Shown: positions 1 to 8,641 of the stretch, piece after piece
How the letters are laid out: each line of letters begins with the position of its first letter
Numbering within the stretch: position 1 is the first letter of the stretch
Source of the DNA: Marivibrio sp040218065
GTDB taxonomy: Bacteria > Pseudomonadota > Alphaproteobacteria > UBA8366 > Aestuariispiraceae
DNA: 64,000 nt
Direction of reading: 5' to 3'
Assembly (NCBI RefSeq): GCF_040218065.1
Contig: NZ_JAVJQE010000010.1
Location: 62,001 to 126,000 of the forward strand
Notes under the pieces: generated by a model
What the model was told of the DNA's origin: nothing
Databases searched by the model: none
Seen by the model: the letters and a program-made list of their open reading frames with translations, nothing else
Position numbers and translations under genes: made by a program

Positions 1-1041
1 CCTGGCGACGTGGCGATCGTCCCCAGCATGACCTTTCTCGCGACCGCTTCCGCGCCGTTCCTGGCCGGCGCCGAGATCGTCTTCGCCGATGTGGATCCCG
101 ATACGGGCCTGATGCGGCCGGAAGACCTTGAGCGCGCGATCGCCGAGGCGCGTCGGCGCTTTCCTGAGGGGCGCCTCGCGGCGGCTTTCGTCGTTCACCT
201 GAACGGTCAATGCGCGGACATGCCGGCGCTGAAGGCGCTTTGCGACGCCCGGGACCTTTTCCTGGTGGAAGATGCGTGCCACGCGCTCGGCGGCGCGACC
301 CGACGCGCCGACGAGCCTGAAGCCGCCGGCCGGGAGGCGCGGGTCGGCGACACACGTTGGTCGCATCTCGCCTGCTTCTCCTTCCATCCGGTGAAGACGA
401 TCGCGATGGGCGAGGGCGGGGCGGTGACGACCCAGGACGCCGCACTGGCCGAGGCGCTGCGCCTGCACCGTAATCACGGGATGGTCCGGGACCCTGAGCG
501 CTGGCGCCATCGCGATATGGGGTTCGACGCGGGCGGCGAGCCGAATCCCTGGTATTATGAACTGGAGACGCCCGGTCTTAATTTCAGGGTGCCGGATGTG
601 CTGTGCGCGCTGGGATCCAGTCAGTTGAAGAAGCTCGATCGTTTCGTGGCGGGGCGGGCCGAAGTCGTCGCCCATTACGACCGCGCGATCGCAGGGCTTG
701 CGCCGGCGATCTTGGGTCCCGCCAAGGTGCCCTGGGGGCGACCCGCCTGGCATTTGTTCGCCGCCCGCGTCGATTGGGCGACTTTGGGCGTGGAGCGCGG
801 CGCCGCAATGCGGCTGTTGCGCGCGCAAGCCGTGGGGACGCAAGTCCACTACATTCCCCTTCACCGACAGCCGTTCTGGGAGCGGCGATACGGCCGCCAG
901 GATCTGTCGGGGGCGGAAGCGTATTACGCGGCCGCGTTGTCGCTACCCTTATTCGCAGCGATGGAGTATGCAGACGTCGGCCGGGTCGTACAGAGTCTGG
1001 AAAAGCTCTCAGCCGGTGCAGCGCAGCCAAGGTCACCATGA
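1..1041 (+). CDS. pseC: PseC-type UDP-4-keto-sugar aminotransferase (5' truncated by window edge)
   Basis: This is a PLP-dependent DegT/DnrJ/EryC1 aminotransferase. The reading frame is open to base 1, so the N-terminus lies outside the window and the GTG at 10 is not the real start. The order of motifs fits PseC: an aspartate block VEDACHALGG, the PLP lysine in FSFHPVKTIAMGEGGAV (Lys about 132 of the visible part), LNFRVPDVLCALGSSQLKKLD, and a C-terminal QVHYIPLHRQPFW. PseC transfers an amino group to C4 of the PseB product in CMP-pseudaminic acid synthesis. A PseI homologue lies at 33-34 kb on the other strand, which supports the assignment. PseB is expected upstream, outside the window. 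Other DegT enzymes such as LegC have different signature blocks. Confidence 0.85.
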   Translation, partial: PGDVAIVPSMTFLATASAPFLAGAEIVFADVDPDTGLMRPEDLERAIAEARRRFPEGRLAAAFVVHLNGQCADMPALKALCDARDLFLVEDACHALGGATRRADEPEAAGREARVGDTRWSHLACFSFHPVKTIAMGEGGAVTTQDAALAEALRLHRNHGMVRDPERWRHRDMGFDAGGEPNPWYYELETPGLNFRVPDVLCALGSSQLKKLDRFVAGRAEVVAHYDRAIAGLAPAILGPAKVPWGRPAWHLFAARVDWATLGVERGAAMRLLRAQAVGTQVHYIPLHRQPFWERRYGRQDLSGAEAYYAAALSLPLFAAMEYADVGRVVQSLEKLSAGAAQPRSP

Positions 1042-1136
1042 ACGGTCTTTGCGCAGCGGGGACGGACATGTTTAAAGCCGGCTGATTGTAGTACCTTGAG
1101 CCAGGCGCGAAGAATACAGCCATAGAGAGGGACGCA

Positions 1137-1841
1137 ATGAAGGTCGACAAGAACATAGAGGCGGCGAACAGCGCCTGGACCTTTGATGCAATTGGGGATG
1201 ATTTCGAGAGCCACATCGAGAAATCAATTCCCCATTACATAGAGTGGCAGGAACTCATCTGTCAGCTATCGGATTTCTTTCTGAATCCGGACTGCCTTGT
1301 TTACGATATCGGGGCCGCTACGGGGGCGTTGTCGCGCAAGCTCGCGAAATGGAACGAACACCGAACCGGAATGCGCATCGTTGGGATCGACAGCGTCGAA
1401 AGCATGGTGAAGAAAGCGCAGGAGCTTAACACGGATCCGCGCGTCACTTTCATCCACGAAGACCTCCGCGTGTTTGATTTCGAACCCTGTTCGATGGTGA
1501 TGTCATATTACACCGTCCAGTTCATTCACCCGCACTACAGGCAACAACTTATCGACAGGATTTACGAGTCGCTCCATTGGGGCGGCGCGCTGATTCTGTT
1601 CGAGAAGGTTCGCGGCGCGGACGCCCGGTTCCAGGACATCCAGAGCCAGCTTTATGTCGATTTCAAACAGAAGAACGGATTTTCGACGGACGAAATTATA
1701 GGAAAATCCCGCAGCTTGAAGGGGGTCCTTGAGCCGTTCTCCACCGAGGGAAATCTCGGGTTGCTGCAGCGGGCGGGGTTCTCTGACATCATGCCGGTGG
1801 CGCGATGGATGTGTTTTGAGGGGCTGCTGGCGATCAAGTAA
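1137..1841 (+). CDS. CmoA-like (carboxy-SAM synthase family) methyltransferase
   Basis: The 234-aa protein follows the tRNA-modification enzyme CmoA along almost its whole length. It has a WTFD element near residue 14, an SIPHY segment matching CmoA SVPGY, the SAM motif VYDIGAATGA, then SMVMSYYTVQFI, GGALILFEK and FKQKNGFSTDEI followed by a K-RSL block. CmoA converts SAM plus prephenate to carboxy-SAM for tRNA wobble-uridine modification. Here the gene sits alone, without cmoB, between a sugar aminotransferase and an FkbM methyltransferase. It may therefore be a paralogue that methylates or carboxymethylates a glycan. The CmoA Arg199 region is only partly conserved (KSRSL instead of KRSML). 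The ATG follows a GAGAGGGAC ribosome site. Family assignment is firm; the substrate is unknown. Confidence 0.75.
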   Translation: MKVDKNIEAANSAWTFDAIGDDFESHIEKSIPHYIEWQELICQLSDFFLNPDCLVYDIGAATGALSRKLAKWNEHRTGMRIVGIDSVESMVKKAQELNTDPRVTFIHEDLRVFDFEPCSMVMSYYTVQFIHPHYRQQLIDRIYESLHWGGALILFEKVRGADARFQDIQSQLYVDFKQKNGFSTDEIIGKSRSLKGVLEPFSTEGNLGLLQRAGFSDIMPVARWMCFEGLLAIK

Positions 1842-1886
1842 GACGTCGATTGGTGTTGTCCGAAGACGAGAATAGGAACCAAAGTC

Positions 1887-2807
1887 GTGCAAGATAGGTT
1901 TGGTCGCTTCTGGCGTGTCAAAAAGGGTTTGGCCGCCTTTTATAGCTTTCTTCTTAAGTACAGGCTTAGCAGTCGGCTGTTCACGGCGTTCGTGATCGAA
2001 CCTCCGAAGATCAAAGAAGTCGATTTCGGCGGCTTTTCCATCCGCGCTCACATTCCGGGCGTCTACATGAACGGCTGGCTCATCAACGGGCCGAGCAAGA
2101 ATAACGAAATGCCGACCGTTCGGTTCTTGGCGAAGGACCTTCGGGACGGGGACGTCTTTTACGAAGTGGGGGCGGCCTGGGGCATGTACGCCCTGATCTG
2201 CAACAAAATGGCCCGCCTGAAGCAATGCGTCGCCTTCGAGCCACAATCCTTGAATTTCGCGGAGACGGTTCGGAACGTCTATCTGAACAATTTCCAGAAC
2301 ACCATTGTTCTTCCGTTGGCGGTCGGAGACGAGAGCAAGTTCGACGATTTCTACGTTCAGGCGTTTCAGACCGGTTATGGCGGCGGAGCGATGGCCGACT
2401 ACGACAGGTCGATGTTTTCCGAGTCCTCTGAGGCGATGGAGGCGTTGCGCCGCGGCGAGGGAATGGCGAACAAGGATCCCTCGAGCCTGAGCCCGGATGA
2501 TGATTTGCCGGCGTTCGAATGGCGCGAGCGTGTGCTCGTCATGCCGTTGGACCGGATCATTTCTGAGGCCAAACTGGAATGGCCGACCCACATGGTGATC
2601 GACATCGACGGGGGCGAAGTCCTTTGCCTTAAGGGCATGGAGAAGACGCTTGCGAACCCGGCTCTGCGGGCCTTGAGCATCGAGGTCGACGAGCAGACGC
2701 GCGGCGAGGTCGAGAAGATACTATTCGCCGCGGGCTTCTCTATCGAAATCGAAAAAACTCAGTCGCGAGGCAACGTGGTCTATACGCGCGCGCGGCAAGG
2801 GACTTGA
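1887..2807 (+). CDS. FkbM family methyltransferase
   Basis: This 306-aa Rossmann methyltransferase carries FkbM-type blocks: YEVGAAWGMYAL (SAM motif I), VAFEPQSLNFAETVRNV, LPLAVGDES, a GGG loop, and a C-terminal MVIDIDGGEVLCLKGMEKTL in which the usual FkbM 'KIDVEG' is replaced by DIDGG. FkbM proteins O-methylate sugars or polyketides, and several are found in surface-glycan clusters. The GTG start at 1887 is chosen because AGGAACC lies about eight bases upstream and no ATG precedes the conserved region. It follows the CmoA-like gene by 45 bases, so both probably belong to one transcript. Confidence 0.8.
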   Translation: MQDRFGRFWRVKKGLAAFYSFLLKYRLSSRLFTAFVIEPPKIKEVDFGGFSIRAHIPGVYMNGWLINGPSKNNEMPTVRFLAKDLRDGDVFYEVGAAWGMYALICNKMARLKQCVAFEPQSLNFAETVRNVYLNNFQNTIVLPLAVGDESKFDDFYVQAFQTGYGGGAMADYDRSMFSESSEAMEALRRGEGMANKDPSSLSPDDDLPAFEWRERVLVMPLDRIISEAKLEWPTHMVIDIDGGEVLCLKGMEKTLANPALRALSIEVDEQTRGEVEKILFAAGFSIEIEKTQSRGNVVYTRARQGT

Positions 2808-2865
2808 AGGCGGCGGTTCGTCTACCCGCTCGTCCTTTCCTGAAGCGTGGAACCGCAACGATAAC

Positions 2866-4764
2866 ATGAGCAACAAGTCTGTACTCGTAGAGTCGGTCGC
2901 GGCCGTAGATTACGCGACCGACCGTCTGGGCGAGCCCGACGTCTGGTTGACGACCTCGCCGATGGTTTATGAGAAGCTGCGCGGCGGCTCTCGGAGCGTT
3001 CGCTTTCTGGACCTGGATATCACACAGGAAACCGCCAACGCTATCGGCTATCTCGGCGCCGATCTTGCGGACTCGTTGGCGCACGCGGTAGACGGCGTCG
3101 ACGGGACGCCCTGGAGCGGGTCATATCGACCGGGACGCGCCCTGGCGGCGTCGTTACAACGGGTCGTCACGCGGTTTCTGCTCAAGGGCTATCTGCTCGA
3201 TCAACTTCTTCAAGACCGAAAGGCTCGGCTCGTCGTCGTGGGTCGACCCGATCTCGAACCCGTTAAGGATTTCTCCCTCCTGCCTGGCCGTTTCGAAACG
3301 ACCTACGCAACAATTGCAGCCGAGATCGACGTGCCCGTGTTGGCGTTCGAAACGCCCGTTCCTGACCTCCTAACGCAGCGGGGCGACATTTACCTGCCCT
3401 CGGCCGTAGACCGCGTGATCACAGCCATCAACGCCGACGTTTCAAGCATCGTAAGCAAGCTTTGGTTTCGCGGCCTGCGAGGGCGGCCTCTCCGGCTCCC
3501 CTTTTTGCGATCAGCCGGCCATATCTATATCGAAAATCTGAATGAGCTGGTGGAAGAGACCATCGTGAAGCTGGTCGCGGCCGGACTGACGGTCGAAAAA
3601 CTCCCCTCCGCCAACAGCAGCCTCCCGCAATCCCCGGTGGTCGGTCTCTCGCTGGAGCGCATGAAGAACATTCTGCCGCCGCTGGCCGCTGAGCGCGGCG
3701 TCCCCATCGGTCCCGCTGTTGAGGCCGGTGCGGCCCTGGCGGCGCGAAGATTGGACGACTGCCTGTCATGGGCGCCGCGGGCGCACGATCGGGCTGTTAA
3801 GGTCGCAACAACGGTGAGCAATCATGGCCCCTCAGGGTCGGTGGGCCTGCTGGCGACAAATCTCTACGCCGGGTATCCCCAGCTTTTGATGCAGATGCTG
3901 GAGGCCCTGGACGTTCCGATCTTCAAAGCCGAGCACGGTTCCGCTCCGGGCCAAAGCCCTTTGCACGCGCCGATTATGCGGATTTCCGATCCGAAACTGT
4001 ACAACGACACGCTGAGCTTCACGCCTGCTCAGCGGGAGGCCATCGTAGAGTTTCATCCGAAGGCCGGCCCATTTGCCGTTGTTGGAACGCCGCTCTGCCT
4101 TCGCCGCACAAGGCTGCGCAGAGTACAGCGCAAACTTGCCCAATTGCGCGACGGCGCATCTCGCACCGCGATATGGTGCACGGGCATATATCCGAACAAC
4201 ATAACGCTGCTGCCTCATTACTGGATCGACGGTCCCTATCATCTTCTGCGCAAGACGGTGATCGAGGAGTGTCTGAAGGAAAGCCCCACTCAATTCGTCA
4301 TAAAATTACATCCGGCGATCCGCTATGTGGACGGCGACCCTCTTGCCGGAACCATGGCTTTACCGGCGAACTGCCGAGCGGTGGCCGACCGGGATTTCCG
4401 CTATCTCAGGGCCTGTGGGGATTTAATCCTTGTGGATGGCCCCGGCAGCGTCTTGGCCTGGGCCATGGGCGTAGGCGTGCCGGTGATTTATCTAGAGTTC
4501 GGAATGTACACGTTGAGTGAGGAAGCGGAGAAGGCTTTCCGCGAAGGCGTGTTTTACGTGGACGTGCGCACCCGTAGCGGCCGACAAAAACTGGCGGAGC
4601 TCTTGGCGACGCCTCAACATTCGTTGAGGGAAGCGTATCGCGCGCTGGCGCCGGGACGCGCGCGGATGCTTCAGCGATTTGTTTTCGGACCGGAGGGGGT
4701 TCCTGGTCGGAAATGCGCACACTATGTGAAGCGCCGCTTTAAGCCCGCACTCGATCATCGTTAA
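2866..4764 (+). CDS. Large protein with C-terminal GT-B-like half, possible glycosyltransferase
   Basis: I do not recognise the family of this 632-aa protein. The N-terminal 300 residues show no known motif. The C-terminal third has a GT-B flavour like capsule or CDP-glycerol transferases: IWCTGIYPNN, FVIKLHPAIRYVD, and a nucleotide-binding-like stretch LILVDGPGSVLAWAMGVGVPVIYLEF near residues 525-550. A middle segment TNLYAGYPQLLMQML followed by FKAEHGSAPGQSP may form the acceptor-side cleft. No signal peptide or membrane span is evident. It is embedded between a methyltransferase and the CMAH-like gene in a co-directional series. A PseG-like role was considered but has no motif support. Confidence 0.55.
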   Translation: MSNKSVLVESVAAVDYATDRLGEPDVWLTTSPMVYEKLRGGSRSVRFLDLDITQETANAIGYLGADLADSLAHAVDGVDGTPWSGSYRPGRALAASLQRVVTRFLLKGYLLDQLLQDRKARLVVVGRPDLEPVKDFSLLPGRFETTYATIAAEIDVPVLAFETPVPDLLTQRGDIYLPSAVDRVITAINADVSSIVSKLWFRGLRGRPLRLPFLRSAGHIYIENLNELVEETIVKLVAAGLTVEKLPSANSSLPQSPVVGLSLERMKNILPPLAAERGVPIGPAVEAGAALAARRLDDCLSWAPRAHDRAVKVATTVSNHGPSGSVGLLATNLYAGYPQLLMQMLEALDVPIFKAEHGSAPGQSPLHAPIMRISDPKLYNDTLSFTPAQREAIVEFHPKAGPFAVVGTPLCLRRTRLRRVQRKLAQLRDGASRTAIWCTGIYPNNITLLPHYWIDGPYHLLRKTVIEECLKESPTQFVIKLHPAIRYVDGDPLAGTMALPANCRAVADRDFRYLRACGDLILVDGPGSVLAWAMGVGVPVIYLEFGMYTLSEEAEKAFREGVFYVDVRTRSGRQKLAELLATPQHSLREAYRALAPGRARMLQRFVFGPEGVPGRKCAHYVKRRFKPALDHR

Positions 4765-4779
4765 GGGAACGCGCTTGAT

Positions 4780-6129
4780 ATGCTGCTCAAGAACATCGCA
4801 AACGCCTTCGTTCGGCTCGAGTACGGAAACAAGGTTCTCGTATGCGATCCCTGGGTCACTCCCGGGATTTTCGACGGCGGATGGGCTCCTTTTCCTCCTG
4901 TGCAAGACCCCCGATCCGCTTTGGCCAACGCAACGCATTGTTTTATCTCACATATCCATGAGGACCATTGGGACGCTGGAGCGCTTGAGATGCTGCCGCG
5001 CAGCACCGTGATGTTCGTTCCTGACATATATCCTAATCACGTAATTCGCTCGAAACTGCTAAGCGCGGGCTTCACCCATGTCGTCATGCTCACCCCCGGA
5101 AAGCCGGAACAGGCATTCGAGGGCGTCTCTGTGGAGGCGGTCGCGCCGATGAACGGTTTCGCACAGGAAGAAGAACTGTACCGATCAGATCATTCGATGC
5201 AGATGGTGGCGGCCGTAGATGCGGGCGCAATTGTGACCAGCGACGAGGCGAAACTGGTTCTGCTCTCTGATAACAGTCCCTACTTTCTCGAAGACGCGGG
5301 CGACTCGCTGGAGCGCATGCGAAACGCCGACCTGCTAGCGTTTCCCTTCAACAGCCTCGCCGATGACTTTCCAGTCTGCTACGACGATATGAGCCTTGAA
5401 GAGAAACGCAGGACGTCGCTGGCCCGCAATCGGAAACGGGTCGATTTGCAGGCTCCCAATATCAAGGCGTTGGCGCCGCGCGCGATCATGCCCTATTCCT
5501 CTGACTTCGTCGTGCAGGGACCGCGTTCAGAGGAGTTCGTCGCTGTTCACCCGCGGCAGTTCGTCGACAAGGCGCAAGCGGCCGCGCTTTACAGCGAAGC
5601 GACGGGATGTGACGCGGTTGTTCTGTACGAAGGCGATGATCTGAAAATCGCTTACGGCCAGCTTGAATTGAGGAGGGGCGGCGTTGATCGCCCTGATATT
5701 GCGGAAGTGGCCGCGCGACTGAAGAAGTCGCGCCCCGCGCCTGCGGACCGCTTCGCCCCGCGCCTCGACTTCGAGGGGCTGCTTCACGACATCGAACGGG
5801 CCGCTGCAAACATGTGGAGCCGTTGCGACAACTACGACCTGCACACGGATTGGAGCCTTGTTCTCGAGATCTCCGATCATCAGCGAAGCGTAACCCTTGA
5901 CTTCGCTCAACGGAGGGTGATGGAAAGCCGAGGCGACGAGGAAAAAGCGCTTACATGCGTCATTAACAGCGGTCACCTCCAGTCCCATCTGGATTTCAAG
6001 AGCCATTGGAACAATTCAATGATCGGCCATCATTTAAGTTGGCGCCGCTTTCCTCAAGAATTCGATCTCATGTTGTATCGAGCCTTGAATTTCTTTCACT
6101 TGCCGCTCACCCCCCAGCGGTCGGTCTAG
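4780..6129 (+). CDS. CMAH-like metallo-beta-lactamase-fold protein lacking the Rieske domain
   Basis: The 449-aa protein begins directly with a metallo-beta-lactamase fold. Its metal motif is ISHIHEDHWD (His58, His60, Asp62, His63). The later landmarks resemble animal and bacterial CMP-N-acetylneuraminate hydroxylase (CMAH): DPWVTPG early, PFNSLADDFPVCYDDM, a basic RRTSLARNRKRV stretch, IMPYSSDFVV, and a C-terminal LYRALNFFHLPLTP. CMAH carries an N-terminal Rieske iron-sulfur domain before this fold. That domain is absent here, so oxygenation by this protein alone is unlikely. The substrate may still be a nucleotide sugar, given the nonulosonate genes in the cluster. The C-terminal part also looks like the SCP2-type domain seen in UlaG-like relatives. 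Fold is confident; reaction is inference. Confidence 0.7.
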   Translation: MLLKNIANAFVRLEYGNKVLVCDPWVTPGIFDGGWAPFPPVQDPRSALANATHCFISHIHEDHWDAGALEMLPRSTVMFVPDIYPNHVIRSKLLSAGFTHVVMLTPGKPEQAFEGVSVEAVAPMNGFAQEEELYRSDHSMQMVAAVDAGAIVTSDEAKLVLLSDNSPYFLEDAGDSLERMRNADLLAFPFNSLADDFPVCYDDMSLEEKRRTSLARNRKRVDLQAPNIKALAPRAIMPYSSDFVVQGPRSEEFVAVHPRQFVDKAQAAALYSEATGCDAVVLYEGDDLKIAYGQLELRRGGVDRPDIAEVAARLKKSRPAPADRFAPRLDFEGLLHDIERAAANMWSRCDNYDLHTDWSLVLEISDHQRSVTLDFAQRRVMESRGDEEKALTCVINSGHLQSHLDFKSHWNNSMIGHHLSWRRFPQEFDLMLYRALNFFHLPLTPQRSV

Positions 6130-6704
6130 TGGCCTTATCGTCGCAGGAGTGGCCTCGAGGTCCGCGTTTGCATTTGCGGCCCATCCGCGAAAGCGATGCG
6201 GAGGGGCCCTACAGCGAATGGATCAACGACCCGACGGTTAAGACGAATCTCGCCTCGCGTCATGACCAGTTGAGCGTCTGTCAACTCAAGGAGTACATCC
6301 GCGAAAACTCGACGCGCCCGGACACGGCTTTCTTGGCCGTGTGTCGCAATGCGGGGGGGCTTCACGTCGGGAACCTGAAAATTCAAAACATCGACCGCCA
6401 GCATCAATCGGCGTCCTTGTCCATCGTGTTGGGTGTTACGTCGGACTGGGGACGGGGGCTCGGCACGGAGACGATTGCGATCGCCGTACGGTTCTGTTTT
6501 GAAGAACTTCAACTCCGGCGCTTGGACGCCGGTTGCTTTTCTAGAAACATCGCCTCGCGCCGGATCTTTGAGAAGTGCGGATTTCAGGTCGAGGGCCTGT
6601 CTCGAAGCGTTTGGATGACAGATGATGGATGCCACGACGCGGTCCGTCTCGGCTTGCTGCGCAGCGATCCGCCTCTTTGGAGCGCCTACTTGCAGGCGAT
6701 CTGA
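6129..6704 (+). CDS. RimJ/RimL-type GNAT N-acetyltransferase
   Basis: A 191-aa GNAT protein. The start is placed at the GTG at 6129, which overlaps the TAG stop of the preceding gene by one base. The open frame upstream of it only shadows that gene. The acetyl-CoA loop reads SDWGRGLGTETI, followed by the typical AVRFCFEEL helix and the NIASRRIFEKCGF motif. The N-terminal LHLRPIRESD is standard for the RimL group. In sugar clusters such enzymes acetylate amino sugars. It could supply the PseH activity of the pseudaminate route, or acylate another amino sugar, but nothing in the sequence fixes the substrate. Confidence 0.75.
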   Translation: MALSSQEWPRGPRLHLRPIRESDAEGPYSEWINDPTVKTNLASRHDQLSVCQLKEYIRENSTRPDTAFLAVCRNAGGLHVGNLKIQNIDRQHQSASLSIVLGVTSDWGRGLGTETIAIAVRFCFEELQLRRLDAGCFSRNIASRRIFEKCGFQVEGLSRSVWMTDDGCHDAVRLGLLRSDPPLWSAYLQAI

Positions 6705-6977
6705 GGCCGACGGAAGGCGCGGGATGCAAATCGAGTCACCAAGCGCCCGCAGGCGACGGAGTTCTTCGACGGTGACAAGCGTTCGGCGCGGCGGCCTCAG
6801 CAAGCTTCGACCCACGTGGCGCCGAAATGCGACGAATGATGCGGCGTCCGACCCTAGCGCCCTCAAGACGACGGGCCCGGCCTCGGAGAGCCTCGCGAGG
6901 CGGAGAACTCACACGGTCGCCGTCCGCAGCATGCCGGGGTCAACGCCGTTCCCGAACCTGTCAGGAGGCGCGAACCT
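6705..6977. other. Intergenic gap of 273 bases
   Basis: No convincing gene or RNA was found here. The short frames that cross it are rich in Arg and Ser and look like noise. The only clear element is the AGGAGG ribosome site about ten bases before the next ATG. The gap is unusually long inside a series of otherwise close or overlapping genes, so a promoter may lie here. Confidence 0.5.
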
Positions 6978-7949
6978 ATGAGCCCGATCCGCCGCCTGGC
7001 CGTCCTCGGCCTGGGTTCGATGGGGCGAAAGCACGCCGCGAACGCCCTGGACGCCGGGCTGGACGTGGCCGCTTTCGATCCGGCGGGCGCCGAAATGGAC
7101 TCGGTGAAGGCCATGCCCAGCCGATCGGCGGCGCTCGATTGGTGCGACGCCGTCGTCGTTGCGTCGCCGTCCTGGGCTCATCGCGACGATCTGGCGGCGA
7201 TCGTCGCGGCGGGGCGGTGCTGCCTGATCGAAAAGCCGTTCGCAGACCGGAGCGAGGGTGTGGCCGAACTGTTGGCGCAGGCCGCGGCCGCCGGGAACGT
7301 GGTGGCCGTCGCGCAGAATCTGCGACATCATCCGGCGGTGGAGCGCGCCCGCACCCTGCTGGCCGAAGGCGCGGTGGGCGCGGCTCGGGCGGCCGTCTCG
7401 ATCGGGGCCTCCTATCTGCCGGATTGGCGGCCCGGGAGGGATTACCGGCGCAACTACGCGGCCGACCCCGCCTCGGGCGGGGTGATCTTCGACTGGGTGC
7501 ATGAAATCGATCTGCTGGCGCATCTGCTTGGCCCGTTCGAGGCCGCGGGCGCCGCGGCCGATTGTTCCGGACCGCTGGTCCTCGGGGCTGACGAACAGGC
7601 GGCTTTGACGCTGCGGCATCGCTCGGGCGCGCTGTCGACGCTGATGCTCAGCTACTCCGTTCGCCCGCAGATGCGCCGCACCACGCTGCTCGGCCCGGAT
7701 GGCGGGCTGGAGATCGATATCCCTGCGCGCCGATTGACGGCTTGGGACGCCGAGCGACGCCCCATCGAGGAGGTCGCATTCGGCGGAGTCCACGCCGACG
7801 ACTATCGGGCCGAACTGTTCGATTTCTTAGAGGCCGCCGCCCACGGTCGGGCCCCGCGGTGCCCGGGCGACGAGGCTCTTGAGATCCTTAAGGGCGTGCT
7901 GAGTCTCCGGGCGATGGCGGGGCTGCCCGCGGCGAAAACAGAGGGGTAG
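6978..7949 (+). CDS. Gfo/Idh/MocA family oxidoreductase
   Basis: A 323-aa NAD(P)-dependent dehydrogenase of the Gfo/Idh/MocA type. It shows the Rossmann loop GLGSMGRKHAAN at the N-terminus, ASPSWAHRDD, and the family lysine in LIEKPFAD. The C-terminal half contains a WVHEIDLLAHLLGPF helix that normally carries the catalytic Asp-His pair. A perfect AGGAGG lies ahead of the ATG. The protein probably oxidises or reduces a nucleotide-linked sugar. It differs clearly from the WlbA homologue at 19.2 kb, so the island has at least two such enzymes. The substrate cannot be read from the sequence. Confidence 0.8.
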   Translation: MSPIRRLAVLGLGSMGRKHAANALDAGLDVAAFDPAGAEMDSVKAMPSRSAALDWCDAVVVASPSWAHRDDLAAIVAAGRCCLIEKPFADRSEGVAELLAQAAAAGNVVAVAQNLRHHPAVERARTLLAEGAVGAARAAVSIGASYLPDWRPGRDYRRNYAADPASGGVIFDWVHEIDLLAHLLGPFEAAGAAADCSGPLVLGADEQAALTLRHRSGALSTLMLSYSVRPQMRRTTLLGPDGGLEIDIPARRLTAWDAERRPIEEVAFGGVHADDYRAELFDFLEAAAHGRAPRCPGDEALEILKGVLSLRAMAGLPAAKTEG

Positions 7950-7954
7950 GGCCA

Positions 7955-8638
7955 GTGTCACGGCAATCCACCAACGATGACGCGCTGATGTGGGAGACCT
8001 TCAACCGCTTCCACTATCTCTGCGACACGCACCGATATCAAAAACTGCTCGGCCGCGCCGAAATCGTTCGGCGCGTGCGCGACGTGCCCGGCGACATCGT
8101 CGACTGCGGCACCTTCAAGGGCGTCAGCACGCTCCAGTTCGCGCATTTCCTGGAGATCTACCGCCCGCACGGCGCCGGCCGCGTGGTCAGTTTCGACACC
8201 TTCGAGGCCGTCTTTCCAAAGGTGCGCCCCGACGAGGAGGCCAGCGCCAAGGCGCATATGGACGATCTTTACGAGAGTTCCGCCTACGATCAGCTGACCG
8301 ACGCCGTCGCCCGACTCGGTCTCGACCGCCGGGTCGAGATCGTCAAAGGCGACATTACCGAGACGTTGCCCGCCTATATCGCCGACAAACCGGGCTTCCG
8401 GATTGCGCTCTTGCACTGCGACTTGGACGTCTATCCGGCGACCAAGCGCATTCTCGAACTCGCCTGGCCGCGTTTGACGCCAGGGGGCGTCGTCTTGTTC
8501 GACCAGTACGCGGTCCGAAACTGGGGTGAATCCGACGCTGCGGACGAGTTCTTCGCCACCCTCGAACGACCGCCCCGCCTGAAGATGCTTGAGGACACGC
8601 CGACGCCGACGGCCTATGCGGTGAAGGAGGCTTACTGA
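7955..8638 (+). CDS. TylF/MycF-type sugar O-methyltransferase
   Basis: The 227-aa protein matches the macrocin O-methyltransferase (TylF) family. It has the SAM-site block IVDCGTFKGVSTLQFA near residue 50, VVSFDTFEAVFP, a mid-protein VEIVKGDITETLP, and the metal-binding LLHCDLDVYPATKRILEL plus GGVVLFDQYAV. These enzymes O-methylate deoxysugars using SAM and a divalent metal. The GTG start lies five bases after the preceding stop. The neighbouring sugar dehydrogenase and esterase suggest that the target is a sugar of this glycan. Confidence 0.8.
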   Translation: MSRQSTNDDALMWETFNRFHYLCDTHRYQKLLGRAEIVRRVRDVPGDIVDCGTFKGVSTLQFAHFLEIYRPHGAGRVVSFDTFEAVFPKVRPDEEASAKAHMDDLYESSAYDQLTDAVARLGLDRRVEIVKGDITETLPAYIADKPGFRIALLHCDLDVYPATKRILELAWPRLTPGGVVLFDQYAVRNWGESDAADEFFATLERPPRLKMLEDTPTPTAYAVKEAY

Positions 8639-8641
8639 GGC

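Noticed and set aside
1..1041. LegC instead of PseC
   Set aside because: The motif order HPVKTIAMGEGG, LKKLDRF and VHYIPLHRQP fits PseC better than LegC.
2866..4764. Possible PseG (UDP-sugar hydrolase)
   Set aside because: PseG is a shorter MurG-like protein; only a general GT-B-like C-terminal half is seen here, without PseG motifs.
6827..7504. Arg-rich frame overlapping the start of the Gfo/Idh gene
   Set aside because: It lies in another frame of a gene with clear motifs and has a shadow-type composition.
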